Shown here: positions 15,632 to 24,012 of the stretch, one piece after another
Layout of the letters: each line of letters begins with the position of its first letter
How positions within the stretch are numbered: the stretch's first letter is position 1
NCBI GenBank assembly: GCA_035356615.1
Contig: DAOQSN010000045.1
Span: forward strand, 1-38,492
Direction: 5' to 3'
Origin: JAKQDH01 sp029558835
GTDB taxonomy: Bacteria; Planctomycetota; Phycisphaerae; UBA1845
DNA length: 38,492 bases
Notes under the pieces: model-generated
What the model saw: only the letters and a program-made list of their open reading frames with translations
What the model was told of the DNA's origin: nothing
The model's database searches: none
Translations under genes and position numbers: made by a program

Positions 15632-17431
15632 CTACGGATACAAAACCTGCCGCGTCTTGAGCAAGCCGAGCAGCGCATGCTGGCAATGGTCGATGCGCAG
15701 CAGATTCAGCGCCGGGTTCGTGCGAATCCCGCCGACCGCATCCTGTGGGCTGCGGATGTAGTACGCCTCCTCCGCCCGAACCTGCAACTGGAGCACGAAA
15801 CGCGCCGCCGCGCGCACCAGCTCTTGATAACGCCTCACGCGCTCGCCGTCCCCGACGAACTGGGCGAGCGCCAGGGCATCCGTGAAGCCTTCGAGGTAGG
15901 ACGCGGTGGCCACGCCCGCGCGACCGACCTGAGAGGAGGCCACCCCGCCCCACAACTCCGGCCAGGGACAACTGGCCTGGGAGAGCTGCTGCCCCGCCAG
16001 CCAATCCGTCAGGCGGAACACGTATTCGGCGTAGTCCTGCCGCTTGGTCTGTCGCGCCATGGTCGCAAACGCCTGCACCTGCCAAGGCACGAACGCCGGC
16101 GAGGGCTGCTGCTCGAAATACTCGCGGTAGAAATCGAGCGCGCGATCAAACGCCGTCAGGATGTCGGCCGAGGGATTTCGCTCATACGCCCGCGCCAGCG
16201 CCAACAACGCCTCGCCGGGAAAGTAGTCCTGCGCGTCAATCTGCACGTCGGGGGAGAACGCGGTTAGGAACATCCCCGACGGCTGCTGGAGCTTAAGCAT
16301 AGCCCGCACGAGACGGTCGCGGGTGGCCGACTGCCGTGCGTCTTCCGGGTGCTCCGCGAGCGCCAGGGCAATCAGCGCCGTCACGCCCAGCTTATGGTTT
16401 CCGTCCGGTGTGGCGATGTACGCGCTGTCCGCGGCGGCCGCAAAGTCGGTCAGACGGGCGAGGTGATATTGCAGGGCCTTGTCGGCCGCCGGCCTGACCG
16501 CCGCCTCGCCGCCGTGCCGCGCGTACACACACAGCGCCAGCGTCGCCCCCGCCTGCCGGACCGGATTGTCGCTCTCGCTGTAGACGTCCAAAGCAGGTTC
16601 GTACTGGTAACTGAAGTGCCCGTTGGTTTGTTGGCGGTAGACCATGTACCGCGCCAACTCCCGGACGGCCGCGTCGAGGGCGTCGCGCGTCACGCGCTGC
16701 GGCGGCAACACCTGCAGTCCGCGGTGCAAGGAAACCACGCCCTCGGCGCCTGGTGTCTGGTACCAATGCACCGTCCGGAAGCGGGAGAGCCGAATGTGCC
16801 CGATCTGCGAGGGGTCGCTCGCCAGCTTCTGCGCCAGCGTGGTCAGTGCGTCGTAGAGAGCCATGTCGCTGGTGTAGAACTCCGTCGGGCAGACGCTGTG
16901 GCGCAGCCGGCCGCGCTCGAGCATCACCCCGTGGACACCCGGCTCCAGGTACGGATCGACGGCCCCGGGCGAGGTCCAGTCCACGTCAATGTTCAGCGCC
17001 TGGGCGGGCCCGGCCGCCTCGATCTCCACCAGCAACTCACCCAGCAGACGCAGTTGGTCGAGCCGATCGCCGCCCCGCCGAAGCCACTCCTCGGCGGCGG
17101 CCAGAGCGGCATTGCGGGTGGCCTCCGCCACCGGGGCGGGACCACCCACGCCGGCCGCCAGCAGGTACCCGCCCTCGCGGAGCCGTACAATCATCTCGGC
17201 CGACTGGGACCGCAGCGCCTCCGGCACGTACGGCGGCTCGTACTTGTCGCGTCCCAGGACGGCCTCCCGCAGGGTTCGCCGTGTTAGCTGCGCCAGGAAG
17301 CCGCGGTGGGCCTCCGACAGAACGGGTATGCTCGGCTCCGGTAACGGCGTCGCCGCCTGGGCCAGGACACCCGCTGCCAGCATGGCCGCGACTGTTCCCG
17401 CCAAGCTGCCGATAAACTTGTGACCGGTCAT
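15632..17431 (-). CDS. Secreted AMMECR1-like protein fused to an alpha/alpha-toroid domain
   Basis: A 599-residue product with a signal peptide (FIGSLAGTVAAMLAAGVLAQAA) and presumably an envelope or extracellular location. Residues of about 38-190 resemble AMMECR1: the LTRRTLREAVLG helix, YVPEALRSQ, then a block ending in LEPGVHGVMLERGR. The GCIG-type motif usual in AMMECR1 is absent (GGYLLAAGVGG in its place). The remaining 400 residues are helical repeats with conserved aromatic patches (YMVYRQQTNGHFSYQYEP, GNHKLGVTALIALALAEH, DYFPGEALLALARAYER), typical of alpha/alpha toroids such as terpenoid-cyclase or glycoside-hydrolase-like folds. No catalytic function can be assigned. ATG 17431 starts at the signal peptide; the long frame upstream is antisense to the cyclase gene. 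A promoter at 17439-17468 would make the transcript leaderless. Confidence 0.75.
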   Translation of the reverse strand: MTGHKFIGSLAGTVAAMLAAGVLAQAATPLPEPSIPVLSEAHRGFLAQLTRRTLREAVLGRDKYEPPYVPEALRSQSAEMIVRLREGGYLLAAGVGGPAPVAEATRNAALAAAEEWLRRGGDRLDQLRLLGELLVEIEAAGPAQALNIDVDWTSPGAVDPYLEPGVHGVMLERGRLRHSVCPTEFYTSDMALYDALTTLAQKLASDPSQIGHIRLSRFRTVHWYQTPGAEGVVSLHRGLQVLPPQRVTRDALDAAVRELARYMVYRQQTNGHFSYQYEPALDVYSESDNPVRQAGATLALCVYARHGGEAAVRPAADKALQYHLARLTDFAAAADSAYIATPDGNHKLGVTALIALALAEHPEDARQSATRDRLVRAMLKLQQPSGMFLTAFSPDVQIDAQDYFPGEALLALARAYERNPSADILTAFDRALDFYREYFEQQPSPAFVPWQVQAFATMARQTKRQDYAEYVFRLTDWLAGQQLSQASCPWPELWGGVASSQVGRAGVATASYLEGFTDALALAQFVGDGERVRRYQELVRAAARFVLQLQVRAEEAYYIRSPQDAVGGIRTNPALNLLRIDHCQHALLGLLKTRQVLYP

Positions 17432-17438
17432 GGGCCCC

Positions 17439-17468
17439 AGTATAGTCCGGGGGCATGCAGGTCTCCAA
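17439..17468 (-). promoter_or_regulatory. Candidate promoter giving a leaderless transcript of the AMMECR1-like gene
   Basis: Minus strand TTGGAG (17463-17468), 18-base spacer, TATACT (17439-17444). Only 7 bases separate the -10 from the ATG at 17431, so transcription would begin at or beside the start codon, with no room for a ribosome-binding site. The whole divergent gap to the cyclase gene is just 57 bases. Confidence 0.5.
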
Positions 17469-17488
17469 CGGCGACGACGAGCAGGAAC

Positions 17489-18409
17489 GTGTCTACGCCC
17501 AAACGCGACGGCGAGTTCAGCAGCATTGTCATTGACACCGGCGTGCGGACCGCCCAGTCGGTCAATGCCCGAGCGCTGTTCAGCTACGTCCACGCCATTG
17601 GCGACCTGCCCGCCCTGCAGGCCGCGCTGCAGCCACCCACCGAACTGGTGCTCGTCGCCCGCAACGAGCAGGAAGAGCAGCGGGCGCGCGACATCGGGGC
17701 CCGCGTCGTTCGCGCCCCCGCCTTTGATCTGACACGGATGGACCAGGTCAAGATGGCCACCCTGCTGGCCCTGTCGCAACAGGTGCTCCAGCCGGGCGAC
17801 GTGTTCGTCTTTCTGACCGGCGTGGTCGAGCAGGGGCTGGACACCGCCGTCGTCATGCGCGTCGGCGCCGAGCATGAGCTGTTCCAGACCGTTGGGCAAC
17901 CCAAGCTGACCGAACACATCCGCCGCGTCGTGTTTGAGCGGGCCCTGACGCTCTCCCTGGAGCTGGCCAACGAAGGACGCGAGGGCAAACCCCTCGGCGC
18001 GCTCTTCGTCATCGGGGACTACCGCGAGGTCCAGAAGTACTGCCTGCCCGGGCGCATCAACCCTTTCAAGGGCTACACCGAGAAGGAACGTAACATCCTC
18101 GACGACAGCATGGTGGAAACGCTCAAGGAGCTGGCCAAGCTGGACGGGGCGTTCATCCTCAAGGGCAACGGCGTCGTGGTGTCGGCGGGCACGATCCTCC
18201 GGCCCGCCCTGGCCGGGGAGACCCTGCCCCCCGGCCTCGGCTCACGGCACGCTACGGCCGCCGCCATCACCGCCAGCACCCGCAGCATTTCCATCACCAT
18301 CTCGCAATCCACGGGCAACGTACGCGTCTGGCGCCGCGGCATGATGATCACCGACATCGAGCCCGCCTGGCGGCGCAAGCACACCACGTCGGGACCGCCC
18401 CAGATCTAG
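17489..18409 (+). CDS. Diadenylate cyclase, DacZ-like (PK-C-like domain plus DAC domain)
   Basis: Predicted to make cyclic di-AMP from two ATP. The C-terminal DAC (DisA_N) domain has D219-G-A in LDGAFILKGNGVVVSAG and then GLGSRHATAAAITAST; the classic RHR motif reads R253-H254-A255. Residues of about 10-130 (FSSIVIDTG...DVFVFLTGVVEQ) form a nucleotide-binding-like alpha/beta domain resembling the pyruvate-kinase C-terminal domain fused to archaeal DacZ cyclases. It lacks the membrane helices of CdaA and the HhH DNA-binding part of DisA, so it is probably cytosolic. The start is taken as GTG 17489, with AGGA just upstream and the domain starting soon after; an in-frame ATG at 17420 would overlap the divergent gene. 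No phosphodiesterase gene for c-di-AMP is adjacent. Confidence 0.83.
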   Translation: MSTPKRDGEFSSIVIDTGVRTAQSVNARALFSYVHAIGDLPALQAALQPPTELVLVARNEQEEQRARDIGARVVRAPAFDLTRMDQVKMATLLALSQQVLQPGDVFVFLTGVVEQGLDTAVVMRVGAEHELFQTVGQPKLTEHIRRVVFERALTLSLELANEGREGKPLGALFVIGDYREVQKYCLPGRINPFKGYTEKERNILDDSMVETLKELAKLDGAFILKGNGVVVSAGTILRPALAGETLPPGLGSRHATAAAITASTRSISITISQSTGNVRVWRRGMMITDIEPAWRRKHTTSGPPQI

Positions 18410-18668
18410 CCCCCGGGGCAATCCCGCTCCCCCTCCGGTCCGGATGTTGCCCTCGCCCGAGCCTCTGTGGCACACCTGGCGTGGCAGGGCAGGGTGGCAC
18501 TGGTAACGAGTGTGCGGGGGACTAAGATGACGGAGCTGGGCACGGCCGGGCGTGGGTCGGAGGGGCCGGTAGCTGCGCGAGAATGTCCTGTACTCGGTAC
18601 CGCCAAGCGGGCGATTATATGCATAGGCGCCGCTACGCACGGGTGGGCACGTTGGCCTTCAGTGAGCA

Positions 18669-21230
18669 ATGAATATGTACACCGTCAGAGAATTTACCGT
18701 TCTCCCGACCATCCCGAAGTCCCTAGAGCGGTTGCGTACACTCGCGACCAATCTGTGGTGGACTTGGAATCCGGATGCTCAGGACCTGTTCCGCCGGCTG
18801 GATCCGGGCCTGTGGGTGCAGTTGGAGCAGAACCCCGTCCACCTGCTGCATTCGGTCGATCAGGGTCGGTTGAAGCACGCCTCGGAGGACCCGGCATTTC
18901 TCGCTCACCTGGATCACGTCATGGAGGCGTTCGAGCAGGAGATGAGCGAGAAGACGTGGTTTGAGCTGAACTACCCGCAGCTCAAGGGCCGCACGATCGC
19001 CTATTTCTCGGCGGAGTTCGGACTGCACGAGTGCCTGCCTCTGTACGCCGGGGGACTCGGTGTGCTGGCCGGCGACCACCTGAAGTCGGCCAGCGACCTC
19101 GGGGTGCCACTGGTCGGCGTAACCCTGCTGTACCGGCAAGGCTACTTCCATCAGCGGTTATCGCACGAAGGCCGGCAGTTCGAGGAGTACCCCCCGGTAG
19201 ACCTGCACAACGTGCCGTTGACGCTGGTGCGTGATGATGCCGGCCAGCCGCGAAGGGTGGAGATCCCCATTGGGGATCACGTTGCCCGCGCGCAGATCTG
19301 GCTGGCGCAGGTGGGTCGTGTGCCGCTGTACTTTCTGGACACGGACCTGCCGGAGAATACCCCCGAGGATCGGCAGATCGCGGGGCAGCTTTACGGTGGC
19401 GATCAGCACATGCGCATTCGGCAGGAACTTGTCCTGGGCTTCGGCGGGGTGCGGGCTTTGCGCGCGGTCGGCTGCCAGGCGGACGTCTTCCACATGAACG
19501 AGGGGCACTCGGCGTTCCTCGCCCTCGAACGGGTGCGGGAGATGGTGCAGGGCGAGGGGCTTTCGTTTGCCGAGGCGCGTGAGGCGGTGGCGGGCTCCAC
19601 CCTGTTCACAACGCATACCCCGGTCCCGGCGGGCATCGATACATTTCCGGCGGACCTGGTGGAGCGGTACCTGGGGCGGATGGCGAAGGACCTGGGTCTC
19701 TCGGTGCCGGAATTGCTGGCGTTGGGGCAGCTCGAGCCGACGCGCGAGCGGGAGCCGTTTTCGATGGCGATTCTCGCCTTGCGTCTGGCCAGCAGTTGCA
19801 ACGGCGTGAGCAAGCTGCACGCCAGCGTGGCCCGGCGAATGTGGCACCCGCTCTGGCGGCAGATTCCGGTGGATGAGGTGCCCATTCTGTCGGTCACCAA
19901 CGGCATTCACATTCGGACGTGGCAGTCGATGGAGATGGCGCGCCTTTTCGAGCGTTACCTGGGTCCGGGCTGGGCGGGTGATCCGAACGACACCGATGTG
20001 TGGGAGCGGGTCAAGCGTATCCCGGACGCGGAACTGTGGCGGGCGCAGGAACGGCTGCGCGAAGGTCTGGTGGCGGAGACCCGCGAGCGACTGCGCCAGC
20101 AGTTTGCGCGGCGGGGCGCTTCGCCGGCGGAGATCGAGGCGGCCGAACAGGTGCTCAACCCGGAAGCCCTGACCATCGGCTTCGCCCGGCGCTTCGCCCC
20201 CTACAAACGGGCGACGCTCTTCTTGCACAACCAGGAGCGCATGGAGGCGATGCTGACGAACGAGGAGCGTCCCATCCAGTTCGTCTTTGCCGGCAAGGCC
20301 CATCCGCGCGATGAGATCGGCAAGGACCTCATCAAGAAGATCATCCAGTACGCCCGCAAGCCCAGCATCCGCAAACGCGTGGTCTTCCTGGAGGATTACT
20401 CCATGGGCATCGCCCGCATGCTGGTGCAGGGCGTGGACGTGTGGCTCAATAACCCGGTGAAGATGCTCGAGGCCAGCGGCACCAGCGGCATGAAGGTCGC
20501 CCCCAACGGCGGCATCAACTTCTCGGTGCTGGATGGCTGGTGGCCCGAGGCCTACGACGGCACCAACGGCTGGGCCATCGGCACCCATACCGACTACACC
20601 GACCCCGAGTACCAGACCCATGCCGAGGCGGAGTCGCTGTACGACCTGCTGGAGAACGAGATCATCCCGGCCTTCTTCGAGCGCGGCGCGGACGGGGTGC
20701 CGCGCCGCTGGCTGGCGATCATGAAGTCGTCGATCCGCACGTGCTGCGCGCAGTTCAGTGCGAACCGGATGCTCCGCGATTACACCCTGGGCTTCTACAT
20801 CCCGGCGGCCGTCTGCTCCCAGCGGCTGACGGCCAACGGGCACGCGGCCTCGCGCGAACTGGCCGACTGGAAACGCCAGATCGCCCAGCGCTGGGGCCGC
20901 ATCCGCATCGAGAACGTGGAGGCCGTCGCCCACGGCACCCATTCCGTGGGCGATACCATCGTCGTGACCGCCCGCGTCAACCTCGGCGAAGTGCCGCCGC
21001 GCGACGTGGCCGTCGAGCTTTACCACGGACCGATGAACGGCACCGGCGAGATCACGCGGGGGCAGGTGACGCCAATGCTGCTGGACTCCACGGCCGAGGG
21101 CAGCGTGTGTGTGTATCGGGGCGAACTGCCCTGCGGGACGCCTGGACGCCACGGCTTTGCCGTGCGCGTGCTGCCCAGCCATCCCGCGGTTCCCTGCCGC
21201 CACAGTCTGGGACTCATCCACTGGGGGTAG
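18669..21230 (+). CDS. glgP: Alpha-glucan (glycogen/maltodextrin) phosphorylase, DUF3417-containing type
   Basis: Releases glucose 1-phosphate from alpha-1,4-glucans with inorganic phosphate, using pyridoxal phosphate. The 853-residue length and the N-terminal DUF3417-like segment (RLRTLATNLWWTWNPDA) mark the short bacterial/archaeal GT35 class rather than the E. coli MalP/GlgP class. Other landmarks are AYFSAEFGLHECLPLYAGGL, the TTHTPVPAGIDTFP block, FARRFAPYKRATL, and SGTSGMKVAPNGG with Lys609 as the PLP lysine. ATG 18669 is used; ATG 18675 is only two codons later. The gene stands alone, convergent with rtcA after 42 bases. The 259 bases before it (18410-18668) hold no gene; a weak A/T-rich -10-like stretch is seen near 18618. 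Confidence 0.93.
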   Translation: MNMYTVREFTVLPTIPKSLERLRTLATNLWWTWNPDAQDLFRRLDPGLWVQLEQNPVHLLHSVDQGRLKHASEDPAFLAHLDHVMEAFEQEMSEKTWFELNYPQLKGRTIAYFSAEFGLHECLPLYAGGLGVLAGDHLKSASDLGVPLVGVTLLYRQGYFHQRLSHEGRQFEEYPPVDLHNVPLTLVRDDAGQPRRVEIPIGDHVARAQIWLAQVGRVPLYFLDTDLPENTPEDRQIAGQLYGGDQHMRIRQELVLGFGGVRALRAVGCQADVFHMNEGHSAFLALERVREMVQGEGLSFAEAREAVAGSTLFTTHTPVPAGIDTFPADLVERYLGRMAKDLGLSVPELLALGQLEPTREREPFSMAILALRLASSCNGVSKLHASVARRMWHPLWRQIPVDEVPILSVTNGIHIRTWQSMEMARLFERYLGPGWAGDPNDTDVWERVKRIPDAELWRAQERLREGLVAETRERLRQQFARRGASPAEIEAAEQVLNPEALTIGFARRFAPYKRATLFLHNQERMEAMLTNEERPIQFVFAGKAHPRDEIGKDLIKKIIQYARKPSIRKRVVFLEDYSMGIARMLVQGVDVWLNNPVKMLEASGTSGMKVAPNGGINFSVLDGWWPEAYDGTNGWAIGTHTDYTDPEYQTHAEAESLYDLLENEIIPAFFERGADGVPRRWLAIMKSSIRTCCAQFSANRMLRDYTLGFYIPAAVCSQRLTANGHAASRELADWKRQIAQRWGRIRIENVEAVAHGTHSVGDTIVVTARVNLGEVPPRDVAVELYHGPMNGTGEITRGQVTPMLLDSTAEGSVCVYRGELPCGTPGRHGFAVRVLPSHPAVPCRHSLGLIHWG

Positions 21231-21272
21231 ACATGCCGTACGGGACGATTCCGCGCCTCCGGCGGTGTCGGC

Positions 21273-22295
21273 TCAGCGGTTGGCCACCTCGAGCAAGCAG
21301 GCGCGTTCGTCAACCTGGGCGGCCGTGATGCTGACGGGCACCAACCGTCGAATGACTTCGATGTTGGTGGTGCTGTGGGGAGTAGGCGGCACGGTGAGCA
21401 GCGCGCCGCCGCCGGCGAGGGCCAACGGCAGCAGCAGTTGATCGGCCAAGTACGGTCCGACCGGGACGCCGGCGTCAAGGTAGTCGCGTACCTGTCGGAC
21501 GACCTCCTGGGCGACGCGTTCGGCCGGCCGGCCGCGAATACCGAAACCGGTGAAGACTTCGGTCACCTCGGCGCTCGCCACGGCAATCGTCACGACGTTG
21601 CCCGGGCCTGCGGTGTCGGCGATGTCCACTACCTCAAGCTGCTCGTCATTCAGGCCCAGGCCCGCGCGGACGGTCTGAAGCTCGCGTTCGGCGATGTGCC
21701 GCGGCAAGCGGGCCACCAGGGCTCGGGCGCGGATGCCATGCAGGCGTCCCCGCTCGCGCAGGTCCAGCGGCGCGAGCCGCGCCACGGGCTCGACGCGAAC
21801 AGTGACGATGCCGCCGCCGGCCGGGTAGAAGCCGCAACGCTCCAGCCGCACCTGCACGCTCGGTCCCATCCGCTCGACCAGCGGCAGAAACGCCTGTTCG
21901 AGAAAGTCGAAGGGCGGGGCCAGCGGGTTGTGGGTGCCGCCCTTCAGCACCAGCGTGCTGGGACGGTCAGCGAGCAACAGGGGCGGCAGGATCGTTTGCA
22001 GCACCAGCGTCGTGCTGCCGGCCGTGCCGACGTCGAACTCGTACGCACCGGGTTGAACGCGGCCTGGCTCGAACGTGAGCGTCTGGGAGGTCAGCGCGGC
22101 TCCAGTGACGCGGGCGCCGCTGATCTGGGTCGCCGCGTTCACGGCCGTCAAGTGTTGCTGCCGCAGGCCGGGCTTCTCCCGCCGCGCGCGGATGCGTTCG
22201 AGACGCAGCGGTTGCCCGGTCAACAGCGACAAGGCGAGCGCGGTGCGGAGGATCTGCCCGCCGCCTTCACCGAATGATCCGTCGATCGTCAGCAT
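21273..22295 (-). CDS. rtcA: RNA 3'-terminal phosphate cyclase
   Basis: RtcA uses ATP to convert an RNA 3'-phosphate end into a 2',3'-cyclic phosphate. The product has 340 residues, the usual length. The start is typical (LTIDGSFGEGGGQILRTALA), with RREKPGLRQQHLTAV, FDVGTAGSTTLVLQTILPPL and the GCGFYPAGGG-like block RCGFYPAGGGIV. The adenylylated histidine is His307 in PPTPHSTTNIEVI. The frame begins with GTG-ATG; the ATG at 22295 is chosen because GGGAG ends about 5-7 bases before it. Neither rtcB (RNA ligase) nor rtcR (regulator) is in the window. Confidence 0.94.
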   Translation of the reverse strand: MLTIDGSFGEGGGQILRTALALSLLTGQPLRLERIRARREKPGLRQQHLTAVNAATQISGARVTGAALTSQTLTFEPGRVQPGAYEFDVGTAGSTTLVLQTILPPLLLADRPSTLVLKGGTHNPLAPPFDFLEQAFLPLVERMGPSVQVRLERCGFYPAGGGIVTVRVEPVARLAPLDLRERGRLHGIRARALVARLPRHIAERELQTVRAGLGLNDEQLEVVDIADTAGPGNVVTIAVASAEVTEVFTGFGIRGRPAERVAQEVVRQVRDYLDAGVPVGPYLADQLLLPLALAGGGALLTVPPTPHSTTNIEVIRRLVPVSITAAQVDERACLLEVANR

Positions 22296-22780
22296 CACCG
22301 CTCCCGCGTGGCGGCCAACCGGCTAAGGCATACGGGTGCCCCCCAGGGAAACGACGAGTCGGCTCAGGTTCCCGAGGGGAGCGCCGGCCTGCCCGAGACC
22401 TCCCGACCGGGGTTTGGTTGTCGGTCGCGGGCGGCCACGCTCACCCGCCTGGCTGCTTGCCCACCCTTGCCGACAGCGCGCCGGCCGGGGTGCCCGAGTC
22501 AGAGTGTCCGCAGTCTGCGGCAATGGCCACGCGTCCGCAAGGTCGGTACCAGCCGAAACGGTGACCCCAAGAAGCCCGCCATGCCGATACTGATGACGTG
22601 GGCTGGGTGGCATGCCCAAGCCCGCCGCAAGCGGGCGCCGGCATGCCGTCGTGAAGACCGGCCCCTCGCCCAAGCGAACGCATGGCGGCGCTGCGCTTGG
22701 CCATGCCACCCAGCTCGGTCACCCAGTTTCGCCATTGGGTGGGGCTATTGGGTTGGTTCCTGTTGCAGGGGATGCTCAAC
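22296..22780. other. Gene-free region with repeat, upstream of a lipoprotein gene
   Basis: No coding region is supported. The left 300 bases are GC-rich and I see nothing definite there beyond the probable rtcA promoter. The right part carries the paired-hairpin element at 22602-22714, only 66 bases before the lipoprotein start, so the lipoprotein promoter must lie inside or just after the repeat. Confidence 0.5.
22602..22714. repeat. Paired-hairpin (BIME-like) element with 13-bp perfect terminal inverted repeats
   Basis: GCTGGGTGGCATG at 22602-22614 is the exact reverse complement of CATGCCACCCAGC at 22702-22714. Between them are two hairpins in opposite orientation: 22609-22647 (GGCATGCC ... 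CCCGC loop GCGGG ... GGCATGCC) and 22680-22708 (GCATGGC ... GCCATGC). The same architecture and size recur at 23865-23969 and 27125-27226. Confidence 0.8.
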
Positions 22781-23686
22781 ATGACGGCTGGTTTCTCGGC
22801 GCGGATGAGGGGTTGGTGGGGCTTGGTGAGCGGGGTCGGTCTGCTTTGCGCAGGTTGCGGTGGAAACGGCAACCCGGAGTTGACCGACCGCGAGCGGCAG
22901 GCAGTGGTCGCGGGCGTCCGGGCGCCGGGGGCGTTCGGGCTGGCCGCGGAGGTCGCCCGGGTTCCCGCCGGTGGAGTGCCGGGAGCCGCGCAGGCTGCGC
23001 GCGTGCGCTGGGACGAGTCCGGCCTCGACGCGGCGCTGGGAGCTTGCCCGACCGTCTCTCTGGACACCGTTTCGCTCGGCGATCTGACCAACATCTCGCT
23101 CGACGTGACGGTGGACTTCGGGTCGGACCCGTGCGTGGTACTCAGCGTGGATGAGGAACCCGTGCTCACCTGTTCCGGCAGCGCCTCGGGGAAAATGGCC
23201 CTCAGCCTGACCGAGCAGGCCATCGAACTGGAGTTCAACCAGCTTCAGTGCAACGATGAGGGCCTCGACGGCACGCTGGCCGTGGAGTTCACGCTGTCTC
23301 TGACCGAGGTAGCGCTGGCGGGCGACTGGGACCTGACGTACCAATCCGCGACGGGGGGCGTCACCACGACCGGCACCGGCACGGTCAACTACGTGCCCGT
23401 GCTGGACGGCTGCTGTGACGTGACCGGCGTGGCCGGCTTCGGGGGAACCGTGGCGCAGGACGATTCCGAGTGGGCGGTCCAGATGACCGACGTCCTGATG
23501 TCCGTCGAGCAGTACGAGTCGCTCATTCCCTACAGCGGCGTGGTGGACCTCGAGGGCGCGGATATCCGCCCGCTGATCATCACGTTTAACGAGAACTCAC
23601 CGACAACGGGCGAGGTTACGGTCAAGATCGGCAACTTCCCCGAGATCACGGTATCGCTGTTCGAGCTCGAGGAGGGGGCACAGTAA
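22781..23686 (+). CDS. Putative secreted lipoprotein, beta-rich, unknown function
   Basis: A 301-residue product with a signal peptide and lipobox (GLLCAGC), followed by a low-complexity Gly/Asn patch and an Ala/Arg/Val segment of about 60 residues. The rest is beta-rich, acidic and contains six or so cysteines (for example CPTVSLDTVSL, VLTCSGSASGK, LDGCCDVTGV), which suggests disulfides in an exported protein. I recognise no family. ATG 22781 was chosen because AGGGG lies 9 bases upstream and the signal peptide starts properly; an earlier in-frame ATG at 22682 begins inside the repeat element, and 22772 has no proper spacing. Confidence 0.75.
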   Translation: MTAGFSARMRGWWGLVSGVGLLCAGCGGNGNPELTDRERQAVVAGVRAPGAFGLAAEVARVPAGGVPGAAQAARVRWDESGLDAALGACPTVSLDTVSLGDLTNISLDVTVDFGSDPCVVLSVDEEPVLTCSGSASGKMALSLTEQAIELEFNQLQCNDEGLDGTLAVEFTLSLTEVALAGDWDLTYQSATGGVTTTGTGTVNYVPVLDGCCDVTGVAGFGGTVAQDDSEWAVQMTDVLMSVEQYESLIPYSGVVDLEGADIRPLIITFNENSPTTGEVTVKIGNFPEITVSLFELEEGAQ

Positions 23687-24012
23687 AGGAAAAAAGAGCG
23701 GGCTGCCTTCCAGGGACTCGAAGTCCCTGGCAACCACCGCTCGCCCTCCGGGCGAAGAGCGAACGTCTTCTGCCACCCCGAGTAAGCGTCTTCCTCCGCC
23801 CCGGGGGGTGGACGATCGTTCCCAGGGCCTTTCAGGCCCGTATGTGTTTAGCGTCTTTGGCGTTGTGGGTGCCATGCTTTCCCGCGACGGCGGTCGCGGG
23901 TAAGCATGCCTCCGGCTGCCGCAGCACCTGCCCACCCCCGCCTGCGGCGGGTGAGGGCATGGCACCCACGCTAAAGACGTACCCAGGCCCCGGGGACCGG
24001 ACTACACTCGTT
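23687..24012. other. Hairpin-rich gap between convergent genes
   Basis: No gene. Several perfect short hairpins follow one another: 23710-23730 (CCAGGGACT, loop CGA, AGTCCCTGG), 23741-23755 (TCGCCC, TCC, GGGCGA) and 23825-23839 (GGGCCT, TTC, AGGCCC), followed by the paired-hairpin element 23865-23969. The first, 24 bases after the lipoprotein stop, could help to end transcription although no T-run follows. Confidence 0.6.
23865..23969. repeat. Paired-hairpin element with 13-bp perfect terminal inverted repeats
   Basis: GTGGGTGCCATGC (23865-23877) and GCATGGCACCCAC (23957-23969) are exact reverse complements; the similarity continues outward (GTCTTT.GCG on both sides). Inside are two hairpins: 23881-23900 (CCCGCGAC, loop GGCG, GTCGCGGG) and 23937-23951 (CCCGCC, TGC, GGCGGG). 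The right tail (CACCCACGCTAAAGACGT) is shared with the repeat at 13740-13950, so the two families overlap. Confidence 0.8.

Noticed and set aside
17432..17917. N-terminal extension of the AMMECR1-like protein
   Set aside because: It would place 162 residues before an evident signal peptide and is antisense to the cyclase gene.
19158..21221. Minus-strand frame of nearly 700 residues over glgP
   Set aside because: Shadow of the glucan phosphorylase gene; no motif visible.
22682..22780. Earlier ATG for the lipoprotein beginning inside the repeat
   Set aside because: The first 30 residues are translated repeat sequence; ATG 22781 has a correctly spaced ribosome-binding site.
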